From GCA-002282575 sp964606405 (GTDB lineage: Bacteria; Pseudomonadota; Gammaproteobacteria; Thiomicrospirales; Thiomicrospiraceae): 64,000 bases of DNA. Where the stretch lies: positions 20,120 to 84,119 of the forward strand of contig CAZSGH010000004.1 in assembly GCA_964606405.1 (NCBI GenBank). Reading direction: 5' to 3'. Both the position numbers and the translations under genes were made by a program. Positions 25,403-34,239 of the stretch are shown in pieces (position 1 is the first letter of the stretch; each line of letters begins with the position of its first letter). The notes beneath the pieces are model-generated. The model saw only the letters and a list, made by a program, of their open reading frames with translations. It was not told where the DNA came from and did no database searches.

Positions 25403-27742
25403 ATGAGTCATAGTAACGATAATACCACGCTCGATTTGTTTTCTCTGTTGGAAGAAACGCCAGCAGTTGCTTCGCAAATCCTCCCACCAATGCAGCCCCC
25501 TGTGCAACCATTAGCAGAGCCGCCTCATGACGATGATGGCGTTGATTTGCCGCTTTACGCCGAGCGTTGCTATTTAGAGTATGCGATGTCGGTGGTTAAG
25601 GGGCGTGCTTTGCCCGATGTGCAAGACGGACAAAAACCCGTACAGCGTCGTATTTTATACACCATGAAGCGCTTAGGGTTAGATGGTTCGGCTAAACCTG
25701 TTAAGTCAGCGCGAGTGGTGGGCGAGGTGTTGGGTAAGTATCATCCACACGGTGATACCGCGGCTTATGATGCGATGGTGCGTATGGCGCAGGATTTTAC
25801 GCTGCGTTATCCCTTGGTCGATGGTCAGGGTAACTTTGGTTCGCGCGATGGTGATGGTGCTGCAGCGATGCGCTATACCGAAGCGCGTTTAACGCCGATT
25901 AGTGATTTGCTGTTGTCAGACTTGGATAGTGAGGTCGTGGATTGGACGGCTAACTACGATGGTAGTTTAAAAGAACCGCTATTATTACCCGCTCGTTTGC
26001 CTTTTGCGCTGCTGAATGGCGCATCGGGTATCGCCGTGGGGATGGCGTGTGAGTTGCCCTCGCATAATTTGGCAGAGGTTGCCGCAGCGTGTAAATTGGC
26101 AGTATTGGGTGAGCCAACACTAGATGAGGTGTTGTCGGTGATTCAAGGACCCGACTTTACAGGCGGTGGTCAGCTGATTAATCCTGATGTCTTGCCTGCT
26201 GTTTATGCGGGTGGACGTGGTTCGTTACGATTGCGTGCGCGTTGGCAAATCGAACCTTTGGCGAAGGGGCAGTGGCGCGTGGTCATTGTTGAGTTGCCGC
26301 AGGGTGTATCAACCGCCAAAATCATGTCAGAAATTGAAGGGGTTCTCAACCCTCAGCCTAAGACAGGTAAAAAAGCGATTAGCCAGGAGCAGGCAGGGTT
26401 AAAAACAGCGTTAAGTGCATTACTTGATTTTATGCGAGATGAGTCTGATGGTCAGCATCCGATTCGTTTGGTGCTAGAGCCGCGCAGCCGTAGTGTCACC
26501 GGTGATGAATTAATGACGTTTCTATTGGCGCATACGTCATTAGAAGTGAATGTACCTGTTAATTTAACCCTCATTGGGCGTGATGGCAATCCGAAGCAAA
26601 AAGGCTTGCTGGCGATGCTGAACGAGTGGGCAGCCTTTCGGGTGAGTTTTTTCCGTCGTCGTTGTGGTTTTGAGCATCGTAAAGCCAGTGAGCGCGCGCA
26701 TATTTTAGAAGGTCGTTTATTGGTGCTGTTGCACATCGATGAAGTGATCGCGGTCATTCGTCACAGTGATGATCCTAAGGTTGAGTTGATGGCTCGCTTT
26801 GCTTTAAGTGACGTACAGGCAGAAGATATTTTAGAAATTCGGTTGCGTCAATTAGCGCGATTAGAACATATCAAAATTCAGCAAGAATTGGATAAGCTGA
26901 ACAAACAACTCGCATCCTTAGCGCGATTGTTAGGGAGCGATAACCTGCTCAGAAAAGCCGTTATTGCTGAAATCGATGCCGATGCCAAACAGTTTGGAGA
27001 CGCCCGTCGTACCTTAATCGAATCGGCTGTGGTGGTGACGCGCAGTGATGCTGCTAACGTTGCCGATGAACCCATTACGGTGATTGTCAGCAAGCAAGGG
27101 TTTGTGCGCACCCGTACTGGTAAGGTCGATGATATTGCAACATTGCCATTTAAAACAGGTGATGGATTATTGGCCTTGTTTGATTCGCGCACGGTGGCTT
27201 TTTTGTTTGTGCTAGACACCACTGGACGCGCTTATTCAGTGCCGATTGCCCAATTACCAAGCGGAAAAGGGGACGGTGCACCCATTGCCTCCTTAATTGA
27301 TTTACCTGCGGGCGTTCGTCCGATGGCGTTTGCTTGCGGGCATTTAACCAGTCGTTTTGTGGTGGCAAGTAGTCAGGGAAAAGGGTTCGTTTGTAAGGGC
27401 GAAGACCTTTTTAGTAATCGTAAGGCCGGCAAGGTGTTTTTGACCATTGAAGCGGGCGATAAGCCTCTGTTGCAGTTGGTTCCAGAGTGTCAGGGCGATC
27501 AAACGCCCCATATTGCTGTCTTGTCAAACGATGGTTGTGGTTTAGTTTACCCTGTCGATGAATTGCGTGTTTTATCGGGTGGTGCAGGTGTGATATTAAT
27601 TGCGGGTGGTTTGGTAGAGGTTCAGTTAATTTGTCAGTTGACGGATAGGATTACTTTAGGCAAACACAAGGTAATACCTGAGAAGTTACTGGGTAAGCGT
27701 GCCGCTAAAGGCGTTTTGTTAGGCCGAAAGAGGGCAAGTTAA
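25403..27742 (+). CDS. parC: DNA topoisomerase IV subunit A
   Basis: The DNA-cleaving subunit (779 residues), with the active tyrosine Y158 in AAMRYTEARL and a C-terminal beta-pinwheel domain. An N-terminal extension of roughly 35 residues precedes the core relative to E. coli. In the quinolone-determining segment HPHGDTAAYDAM a threonine replaces the usual serine (position 80 of E. coli ParC). The ATG at 25403 follows AAGGGG and is preferred over the ATG at 25373. It is probably co-transcribed with parE. Confidence 0.96.
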   Translation: MSHSNDNTTLDLFSLLEETPAVASQILPPMQPPVQPLAEPPHDDDGVDLPLYAERCYLEYAMSVVKGRALPDVQDGQKPVQRRILYTMKRLGLDGSAKPVKSARVVGEVLGKYHPHGDTAAYDAMVRMAQDFTLRYPLVDGQGNFGSRDGDGAAAMRYTEARLTPISDLLLSDLDSEVVDWTANYDGSLKEPLLLPARLPFALLNGASGIAVGMACELPSHNLAEVAAACKLAVLGEPTLDEVLSVIQGPDFTGGGQLINPDVLPAVYAGGRGSLRLRARWQIEPLAKGQWRVVIVELPQGVSTAKIMSEIEGVLNPQPKTGKKAISQEQAGLKTALSALLDFMRDESDGQHPIRLVLEPRSRSVTGDELMTFLLAHTSLEVNVPVNLTLIGRDGNPKQKGLLAMLNEWAAFRVSFFRRRCGFEHRKASERAHILEGRLLVLLHIDEVIAVIRHSDDPKVELMARFALSDVQAEDILEIRLRQLARLEHIKIQQELDKLNKQLASLARLLGSDNLLRKAVIAEIDADAKQFGDARRTLIESAVVVTRSDAANVADEPITVIVSKQGFVRTRTGKVDDIATLPFKTGDGLLALFDSRTVAFLFVLDTTGRAYSVPIAQLPSGKGDGAPIASLIDLPAGVRPMAFACGHLTSRFVVASSQGKGFVCKGEDLFSNRKAGKVFLTIEAGDKPLLQLVPECQGDQTPHIAVLSNDGCGLVYPVDELRVLSGGAGVILIAGGLVEVQLICQLTDRITLGKHKVIPEKLLGKRAAKGVLLGRKRAS

Positions 27743-27751
27743 GAGATCGGA

Positions 27752-27898
27752 AACGCTAATAACCTAATGGGCTGTAGGTCAGGAGGAAGAGATTGTTGAA
27801 AATAGCATGTAGCTCATTGCGTAACCTCTTCCTTCAGCGAAAAAATAAACTTGGAAAGCCTAAAAACAACTAAAGCTAGGTTTTTAGATGTTCCCAAT
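27752..27898 (+). repeat. dispersed ~150-bp intergenic repeat, copy near parC
   Basis: Shares CCTAATGGG...GGTCAGGAGGAAG, ATAGCATGTA, CTCTTCCTTCAGC and the end hairpin CTAAAAACAACTAAAGCTAGGTTTTTAG with the copies at 42095 and 45943. It lies between parC and the convergent PilZ gene and could terminate parC. Confidence 0.75.
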
Positions 27899-27945
27899 AG
27901 ATTCTTGCTTTCGTGTGAATGGCGTTTTTTTAGAAATCCACGTTT

Positions 27946-28643
27946 CTATTGACCAAACTCTTTAAACAGGTCGTCAAGTGATGCTAAGTCATTTTCTTCG
28001 ACCTGCTGTTGGTGTTCTAAGGCTGTTTCTTCCAGCGTTGATTGTTTTTGCTCTTGTACCTGTTCAATCGATGCATTTGCGCCCATATGTGGGTGTGGAT
28101 GAAGTGCATTGGGTGCATACCATGCCAGATACTCACGCTTTTTATCGTGGTCATCGCGTTGATAGCNNNNNNNNNNNNNNNNNNNNNNNNNNNNNNNNNN
28201 NNNNNNNNNNNNNNNNNNNNNNNNNNNNNNNNNNNNNNNNNNNNNNNNNNNNNNNNNNNNNNNNNNGGTGCATACCATGCCAGATACTCACGCTTTTTAT
28301 CGTGGTCATCGCGTTGATAGCCGCCCATTGATAGAATCATGTTGTCGAGCATTTTTTGTGTAGAGTGTTCGAGGTCGCAAAACTGTATGGCTGCCATGGT
28401 TTGGAAGTTGCGATCTTCTCGGCGAATCACCCAAGCATCAAACTGAAAGTGTCGATGGTTAAGCTCGAAGGTAAAAGTTATTTTCTCGCCTTGCATAAAA
28501 TGATCGACCATTTCTGGCATGACGACAAAAGCAGCACCGCCAGCGGAAATATTGACTTGACGGTGATACATCTTTGCTTCTCGTCCAAAGCGGCAAGGGA
28601 TGTCTGTCACAATTCTGTAGTAGGCGCGTTTATCTATCGACAT
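27946..28643 (-). CDS. PilZ-domain protein, interrupted by assembly gap
   Basis: The PilZ c-di-GMP-binding signature is complete: R6-AYY-R10 and N31-I-S33-A-G35-G36. The 100 Ns at 28167-28266 interrupt the C-terminal half. The 55 bases on each side of the gap are identical, so the gap and one copy are almost certainly an assembly artefact. Removing them gives one intact frame of about 179 residues ending in a glutamine/glutamate-rich tail and SLDDLFKEFGQ. It stands alone on the minus strand. It is likely a c-di-GMP effector for motility or envelope functions; its partner is unknown. Confidence 0.85.
28167..28266. other. 100-N assembly gap with duplicated 55-bp flanks
   Basis: 28112-28166 and 28267-28321 are identical over exactly 55 nt. 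A 100-N spacer is a scaffolding convention and 55 is a common assembly k-mer, so two overlapping contigs were probably joined without merging. Confidence 0.9.
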
Positions 28644-28711
28644 GTTAAAAGTCTGCGTTTGTTATTGTAGGCTCATGATACGTTATTTTTGTATCATATG
28701 GGCATAAAATG

Positions 28712-29689
28712 TTAATGGATTGTGTTAATTGTGACTCCTTTCGCCTGCAAATCAGCATGGTACGAACTACGAACCATCGGTCCAGAAGCCACTTGTTCAA
28801 AGCCAATACGACGCGCATAAACTGCTAAATCATCAAATTGTTGCGGCGTGACGTAGCGTTCGACAGGTAAATGATGTGGCGTGGGTTGCAAATATTGTCC
28901 AACCGTTAACCACTCGACCTGATGACTACGCATGTCTTGTAAGAGTTGATAGAGTTCTTCGTCTGTTTCGCCAACGCCTAACATTAATCCTGATTTGGTG
29001 GGTACATTCGGTAACGCTTCTTTCATGCGCTGTAGTAAGCGCAACGAGTGCGCATAGTCTGCACCAGGGCGTACACGGCGATAAAGACTAGGAACGGTTT
29101 CTAGATTATGGTTGAATACATCGGGTGGCTCGTGCGTCAAAATATCGACCGCAATGTCTAAACAGCCACGAAAGTCGGGCGTTAAAATTTCGATGGTCAG
29201 GTCGGGGCAGGTGGCACGCAAGGTACGAATCACGGCGGCAAAGTGTCCAGCGCCGCCATCGGGCAAGTCATCGCGATCCACCGATGTGATCACAATGTAC
29301 TTGAGTCCCATTTGTGCGACGGTATCTGCCAGTTTGCGCGGCTCATCGATATCAGGGGCATTAGGGCGACCATGGGTCACGTCGCAAAACGGACATTTAC
29401 GGGTGCAGATGTCACCCAAAATCATAAAGGTTGCCGTGCCATGACCAAAACATTCAGGTAAATTCGGACAACTTGCTTCTTCGCAAACGCTGTGTAATCC
29501 TTGTTCGCGCATGATGTTTTTAAGGTGACTGATTTTATGAATATCACTCGCCTTGGGCAGTTGCGCTTTGATCCAGCGTGGTTTTTGTTGCCGAGGTGCT
29601 TGTGGGTCGTGATCGAGATGTAACGAGCGCACTTTTTTTTCGGCTTGTTGGTAAGGGGTGCTTACTACGGGGATGTCGGACAGTGCCAT
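28712..29689 (-). CDS. lipA: lipoyl synthase
   Basis: A 325-residue radical-SAM enzyme that inserts two sulfurs into octanoyl groups on lipoate-dependent proteins. Both cluster-binding motifs are intact: C69-C74-C80 (CEEASCPNLPEC, the auxiliary cluster that donates sulfur) and C95-C99-C102 (CTRKCPFC, the SAM cluster). It overlaps lipB by 25 nt and so is translated as part of a dacA-ybeD-lipB-lipA unit, the same order as in E. coli. Confidence 0.97.
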   Translation of the reverse strand: MALSDIPVVSTPYQQAEKKVRSLHLDHDPQAPRQQKPRWIKAQLPKASDIHKISHLKNIMREQGLHSVCEEASCPNLPECFGHGTATFMILGDICTRKCPFCDVTHGRPNAPDIDEPRKLADTVAQMGLKYIVITSVDRDDLPDGGAGHFAAVIRTLRATCPDLTIEILTPDFRGCLDIAVDILTHEPPDVFNHNLETVPSLYRRVRPGADYAHSLRLLQRMKEALPNVPTKSGLMLGVGETDEELYQLLQDMRSHQVEWLTVGQYLQPTPHHLPVERYVTPQQFDDLAVYARRIGFEQVASGPMVRSSYHADLQAKGVTINTIH

Positions 29690-30372
29690 GATGATTCCTG
29701 TGGATGCGTAACCTTGGCGCTATAGCCAAGCGTGTCAGAAAAGAGTTGAATCCATGCTTGAGCAAGGTGTTCGTAGCTGGGCGCACAGGCGTGTGCCGTC
29801 CATTGTGTTACGGTCATGCCTGTTAAGCCGCAAGGGGTAATGCGACTAAAGGGTTCTAAGTTCATGTTAATGTTTATTGCCAAGCCATGATAACTGCAGC
29901 CTCGTTTGATTTTAAGTCCTAACGAGGCGATTTTTTGCCCTTTCACATATAGTCCTGGTGCGCCTTCTTTAAGTTGTGCGTCAATATCATAGTCCGAAAA
30001 CAGCTGTTGGCTGATGCTTTCGAGGTGTTGCACAAAAGCCTTGACCCCGATTTTTTTTCGGTTGAGGTCAATAAGCGGATAAAAAATGAGTTGCCCTTCA
30101 CCGTGATAGGTAACTTGTCCGCCACGGTCGGTTTGAACCAGAGGGATATTGCCTAAGTCACCAAGATGGCACGCATCTCCCGCTTGACCTTGGGTAAAGG
30201 TAGCAGGGTGCATGGCAATCCAGAGTTGATCCTCGCAGTCGCTGGTGCGGCTGCTGGTGAAGTGCTGCATGCGTTGCCAAACGTCAAGATAGGGTTGGCA
30301 ACCCAAGATGCGAATGTGAAGATCACTAACATTCTTAGTAGGTTGGGGGGCTGGGGGAAGGAATGCACTCAT
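29665..30372 (-). CDS. lipB: octanoyltransferase
   Basis: A 235-residue enzyme that transfers octanoate from acyl carrier protein to lipoyl domains, making the substrate of LipA. The catalytic pair is C181 (ITPCGLTG) and K154 (IASLGLKIKRG); DRGGQVTYHGEGQL is the family signature. The ATG at 30372 is chosen; a TTG five codons upstream is possible, and neither has a strong ribosome site. Confidence 0.95.
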   Translation of the reverse strand: MSAFLPPAPQPTKNVSDLHIRILGCQPYLDVWQRMQHFTSSRTSDCEDQLWIAMHPATFTQGQAGDACHLGDLGNIPLVQTDRGGQVTYHGEGQLIFYPLIDLNRKKIGVKAFVQHLESISQQLFSDYDIDAQLKEGAPGLYVKGQKIASLGLKIKRGCSYHGLAININMNLEPFSRITPCGLTGMTVTQWTAHACAPSYEHLAQAWIQLFSDTLGYSAKVTHPQESSWHCPTSP

Positions 30373-30422
30373 ATTACATGTAACCAATTAACTTAGATCC
30401 TTCCACCAGAAATAAAACCGCA

Positions 30423-30475
30423 TTGAAAACACTAAAAATCGAGCGAAGCGATGTTTTTAGTGTTTTGCTACTCAC
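30423..30475 (-). repeat. solo terminal hairpin of the dispersed repeat
   Basis: AAAACACTAAAAA...TTTTTAGTGTTTT forms a long stem around TCGAGCGAAGCGATG. It closely resembles the end hairpin of the complete repeats (compare 46061-46087) but lacks the body. It lies between ybeD and lipB. Confidence 0.55.
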
Positions 30476-30768
30476 AGCGCCATGAGTACGTCGGGATGCG
30501 CGCTGAGTGCATAATAAATGGCATCGAGCTGTTCGCGGCTGGTCGCAGTAAAGGTTGCAGTAACCGCTGTAAAATTGCCCGCTTTCGATGGGCGTGTTTT
30601 AACCGCATCGCTCGCTAAATCGGGTACGTGCTGACCGACAATATCGGTTACCAGTGAAACAAAGTCGCTTTCAGCGCGCCCCATGGCTTTTACCACAAAA
30701 GAGCAAGGAAAGACGAATAAAGATTCGTTTGGCTCTTCTGGAATATGATGAAGTTGTGTTGTTGTCAT
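30472..30768 (-). CDS. ybeD: YbeD-family (DUF493) protein
   Basis: A 98-residue protein with the ACT-like fold of the UPF0250 family: SLFVFPCSFVVKAMGRAESDF and YYALSAHPDVLMAL. Its function is unknown, but it lies between dacA and lipB in many proteobacteria, as here, suggesting a regulatory role in lipoylation. Confidence 0.92.
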   Translation of the reverse strand: MTTTQLHHIPEEPNESLFVFPCSFVVKAMGRAESDFVSLVTDIVGQHVPDLASDAVKTRPSKAGNFTAVTATFTATSREQLDAIYYALSAHPDVLMAL

Positions 30769-30785
30769 TTGGTTTTTTATTCCTT

Positions 30786-31964
30786 TTACTTATTGCTGCT
30801 CATGCGTTCAATAGCCAGCTTAGCTTGGTCGATTGCACGTTTAAAAAACCCACCTTGAGCAACATCTTCTAAGGCGATTAACGGGATTTTTGCTAATTCT
30901 TTATCGGCAAGGGTAACCTTGAGTGTGCCGATTGTTTGTCCTTTGCTTACAGGGGCAATCATTTCGGATTGAAACTCAATAACAGGCTTCAGATTGTCGT
31001 ATTGGCTGCGAGGAATGGTTAAATAAGTCGCATCGGCTATGCCAATTGCTAAATCGTCTTTTTCGCCTTGCCAAACATGAATTTTTTGCAGTTCTTGATT
31101 GGCTTGGTAAAGCTTATGGGTTTCATAAAAACGGAAGCCGTAGTTAAGCAGTTTTTGCGTTTCTTGGGCGCGCGCTTTTTCGCTATCTGTGCCCAAAATA
31201 ACGGTGATTAAGCGCATGTCGCCACGTTTTGCCGATGCAACAAGGCAATAACCCGCTGATTCGGTATGTCCTGTTTTCATGCCATCAACCGACTCATCTT
31301 GCCAGAGCAAACGGTTACGATTGGGTTGTTTAATGTTGTTCCAAACAAATTCTTTTTGTGAGTAAATTTTGTAGTATTCGGGGAAGTTGCGAATAACAGC
31401 AGAAGCAACTTTTACCATGTCGTTGGCTGTGGTGTAGTGCGCAGGGTCTGGTAATCCTGTTGGGTTAACGAAGTGCGTGCCTTTCATGCCGAGTTTTTGT
31501 GCATGTTCGTTCATCAGTTGAGAAAAGACTTCAACACTGCCTGCTACTTTTTCTGCTAATGCAACACTAGAGTCGTTTCCCGATTGGATAATCATGCCGT
31601 GAACGAGGGTGTCGATGGGCAGTTGTGCGCCAACGTTAACAAACGAACGTGAACCAGGCTGTTGCCAAGCATTTTTACTGATGGTCGCTAGTTCGTCCAT
31701 TTTCAGGCGATTCGCCGCTAGCTCACGAAAGACGATATAGCCAGTCATGATTTTCGTCAATGATGCAGGTTCGACTTGTTCGTTAGCATTGTGTTCTGCT
31801 AATACTCGACCGCTATCGAAGTCAACCAATACCCATGCTTTAGCAGCCAATTGGGGTGGGTCTGGGACGACAATGCTATCGGCAAAGGCAAGAGAGCAGC
31901 TGCTTAAGATCAGCGTGGTAATCAGGCTGAATGAAGCTGTTAAGCGCAATGACGTATTTAACAT
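30786..31964 (-). CDS. dacA: D-alanyl-D-alanine carboxypeptidase (PBP5/6 type)
   Basis: About 392 residues with a signal peptide. The penicillin-binding motifs are SLTK (nucleophile Ser68), SGN (SGNDSSVAL) and KTG (MKTGHTESAGY). A C-terminal beta domain and an amphipathic helix (FKRAIDQAKLAIERM) anchor it to the outer face of the inner membrane. It trims the terminal D-Ala from peptidoglycan pentapeptides. The ATG at 31964 is preferred to 31970 because GGAG then has normal spacing. dacA versus dacC cannot be separated from sequence alone; context favours dacA. Confidence 0.93.
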   Translation of the reverse strand: MLNTSLRLTASFSLITTLILSSCSLAFADSIVVPDPPQLAAKAWVLVDFDSGRVLAEHNANEQVEPASLTKIMTGYIVFRELAANRLKMDELATISKNAWQQPGSRSFVNVGAQLPIDTLVHGMIIQSGNDSSVALAEKVAGSVEVFSQLMNEHAQKLGMKGTHFVNPTGLPDPAHYTTANDMVKVASAVIRNFPEYYKIYSQKEFVWNNIKQPNRNRLLWQDESVDGMKTGHTESAGYCLVASAKRGDMRLITVILGTDSEKARAQETQKLLNYGFRFYETHKLYQANQELQKIHVWQGEKDDLAIGIADATYLTIPRSQYDNLKPVIEFQSEMIAPVSKGQTIGTLKVTLADKELAKIPLIALEDVAQGGFFKRAIDQAKLAIERMSSNK

Positions 31965-32036
31965 TGGCATTCTCCGTGAGTGCTATTTCAAAGCGACTAT
32001 TTTAACAGAAGATGCGCTAATAATGAAAAGCGGCTG

Positions 32037-32987
32037 TTAATAGCGCTCTTGATAGCCTTGCGTGAGTTGTTTGTTAGTATAGTCGATGCCCGACAAGTGG
32101 AAAAAATCTTCTAGTGTTCTTGCATTGCCAAGCCCATAAACGCCCATGTTTTTGTGTTTGTACAATAGGTCGATTAAACGTTTTTTGGCGACCTCGGTGA
32201 GTTCTGTCCACTTAAAGTCGCGTTGTTTTTCCCATTCAGGATGCCAATGATGACTTTGATGGTCGGTGTTCGGCAGCTTGTATAAGTGAAATAGCGGAAT
32301 ATGAGGGGGATGAAAAATATCCCAGCCATGCGTAAAGGCACGAATGGCTAAGTCTTGCTCTTCGCCATGAAAGTATAGATAAGGATCGTAGGGAATTTCT
32401 TGCACAAAACGCCCCAAGGTAAAAATAAAGCCGCCCGCTAGGTGGCAGCCCATAATTGGTTCGCGCTTAAAAACATGTTCTGCTCGGAAGCGCAAGGTCG
32501 CATTGTCTTCGCTAAGCGTTGTTTCTGGGTGAGGGCGCAGTACCAACGTGGTTTGATCGCTAATGCTAATCAGTACTTTCGGTTCGCCATCGACAAATTC
32601 GAAACCGTAGGGATAGGTGCTAATAATTGGTTTGATTGAACGTGTTTTTAATGCGTTGAGTTGTGTTATGAGTTGTTCGTCCCAGTCTTGCTCGAAGAGC
32701 ATGTGCGAGTCGATTTGTAATAAGTAAGGTTCATTTTGGTAGAGGGAGAAAGCGACAGAACGCGCCCAGCAAACACCACGGCTATCGACAGGGTGGGTAT
32801 GCACATAGCGCAGGGTCGGCTTTTGAGGAAGCTCGGTTAAGTTGTGTCGGCGATTGAAGGGGTGTTGGTCGATAATGCCAAAAACAAGGTTTTGTGGGTA
32901 TTTTGCTTTGGCACAGGCATCGTTAACTGTGTGTATGAGGTAAGGATCGCAGAACGCTGCAACCGAGATAAAAATGGTGTTTTTCAT
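32037..32987 (-). CDS. GlcNAc-type glycosyltransferase (Skp1-transferase-like family)
   Basis: A 316-residue cytosolic protein without membrane segments. It resembles the family that contains the eukaryotic Skp1-hydroxyproline GlcNAc transferase: FISVAAFCDPYL at the start, GVCWARS, then LLQIDSHMLFEQDWD carrying the DxH metal-binding motif, CHLAGGFIF and FHGEEQDLAIRAFTHGWD. The sugar and acceptor are unknown. It sits between rodA and dacA on the same strand, inside a cell-wall gene cluster. Confidence 0.75.
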   Translation of the reverse strand: MKNTIFISVAAFCDPYLIHTVNDACAKAKYPQNLVFGIIDQHPFNRRHNLTELPQKPTLRYVHTHPVDSRGVCWARSVAFSLYQNEPYLLQIDSHMLFEQDWDEQLITQLNALKTRSIKPIISTYPYGFEFVDGEPKVLISISDQTTLVLRPHPETTLSEDNATLRFRAEHVFKREPIMGCHLAGGFIFTLGRFVQEIPYDPYLYFHGEEQDLAIRAFTHGWDIFHPPHIPLFHLYKLPNTDHQSHHWHPEWEKQRDFKWTELTEVAKKRLIDLLYKHKNMGVYGLGNARTLEDFFHLSGIDYTNKQLTQGYQERY

Positions 32988-32994
32988 ATCTTAT

Positions 32995-33113
32995 GGCACC
33001 TCTAAAATCTTCAAAGAGTATAGGAAAGGGGACGCAAAAATAACTTGAATTTATTGAAGTAACCCGCTTTCATTAGCTAAAAAACCAGCAAGACAGCATT
33101 TTTAGGGATTCCC
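32995..33113 (+). repeat. degenerate copy of the dispersed repeat
   Basis: Starts GGCACCTCTAAAA and ends CATTTTTAGGGATTCCC, with a partly conserved body (ATTAGCTAAAAAACCAGCAAG); 119 bp. It fills the gap between rodA and the glycosyltransferase gene. Confidence 0.55.
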
Positions 33114-33114
33114 A

Positions 33115-34239
33115 TTACATACTCCGCCTTGGATTGCGCTTATGTTCAGCATGGATGGACATAAGCATCCCAAAACCAAGCATGAGGGTTACCAATGACG
33201 TTCCACCATAACTAATAAGCGGTAAAGGTACGCCAACAACGGGCAATAATCCCGATACCATGCCGATATTAATAAAAATATAGATAAAAAAGCTCATCGT
33301 AATGGCTCCTGCCATAAGACGCCCAAAAGAGTCTCTAGCCTGCCAAGAGATATAAAAACCACGTGCAATCACAAATAAATACAATGTCATTAATGCAGAC
33401 ACACCAATGAGTCCCCATTCTTCTGCCAGTACTGAAAAAATGAAGTCAGTGTGGCTTTCTGGAAGGAAATCAAGCTGTGTTTGGCTACCATTGCGCCATC
33501 CTTTCCCTTCTAATCCACCAGATCCAATGGCAATCTTAGACTGGATAATATGATAGCCAGAACCGAGAGGGTCGTTTTCTGGGTTCAGAAAAGTTAACAC
33601 ACGCTTTTGTTGGTATTCATGTAAATGGTTCCATGCAATAGGGGCTGCTACTGCTACAGCGAGTAATAACCCAGCAATCAGACGCCAAGCAAGACCCGCA
33701 AAAAAAATCACAATGCCACCAGAGGCAACAATTAATATCGCAGTGCCTAAGTCGGGTTGTTTCGCAACAAGGGCAACAGGAATGGCAAGCATCAGACCTG
33801 CCAGCAATAGTGTGTTCCATTTGGGCGGTAAATGGTTCTGTGAGAGTAGCCATGCAAGTGCAGCAGGCATGGCGAGTTTCATAATTTCTGAAGGCTGAAA
33901 ACGGAAGAATCCAAAATCAAGCCAGCGTTGTGCGCCCTTACTGATTTCACCAAATAGCATCACGGCAACTAATAATGCAAGACCTACTAAATAAACTAAC
34001 AGCGCTAAATTGCTGTACCAGCGTTGCGGACATTGCGCTGCAGCGATCATGAGTAAGCTTGCCAAAGCAAGTTTAAGCCAATGGGCTTCGATAAAAGCAG
34101 CATCGCCATCGGCAGCACTATAAATAATCAAGCTACCAAAGGTAGCCAGTGCGGCGATACCCATCAGTAGCCAGGGATCTAGATAAAATCGCCATTGCCA
34201 GCGTGTCGATGCGTTTAAGTCAAATAATTGTCCTGTCAT
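33115..34239 (-). CDS. rodA: rod-shape SEDS peptidoglycan polymerase
   Basis: A 374-residue, ten-helix membrane protein of the SEDS family. It shows RWLDFGFFRFQPSEIMKLAMP (the conserved SEDS segment), QPDLGTA and GLLPVVGVPLPLISYGGTS. It polymerises lipid II glycan strands together with PBP2 during cell elongation. The ATG at 34239 overlaps the mrdA stop in an ATGA junction, so this start is chosen over the longer 34266 option. Confidence 0.96.
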   Translation of the reverse strand: MTGQLFDLNASTRWQWRFYLDPWLLMGIAALATFGSLIIYSAADGDAAFIEAHWLKLALASLLMIAAAQCPQRWYSNLALLVYLVGLALLVAVMLFGEISKGAQRWLDFGFFRFQPSEIMKLAMPAALAWLLSQNHLPPKWNTLLLAGLMLAIPVALVAKQPDLGTAILIVASGGIVIFFAGLAWRLIAGLLLAVAVAAPIAWNHLHEYQQKRVLTFLNPENDPLGSGYHIIQSKIAIGSGGLEGKGWRNGSQTQLDFLPESHTDFIFSVLAEEWGLIGVSALMTLYLFVIARGFYISWQARDSFGRLMAGAITMSFFIYIFINIGMVSGLLPVVGVPLPLISYGGTSLVTLMLGFGMLMSIHAEHKRNPRRSM

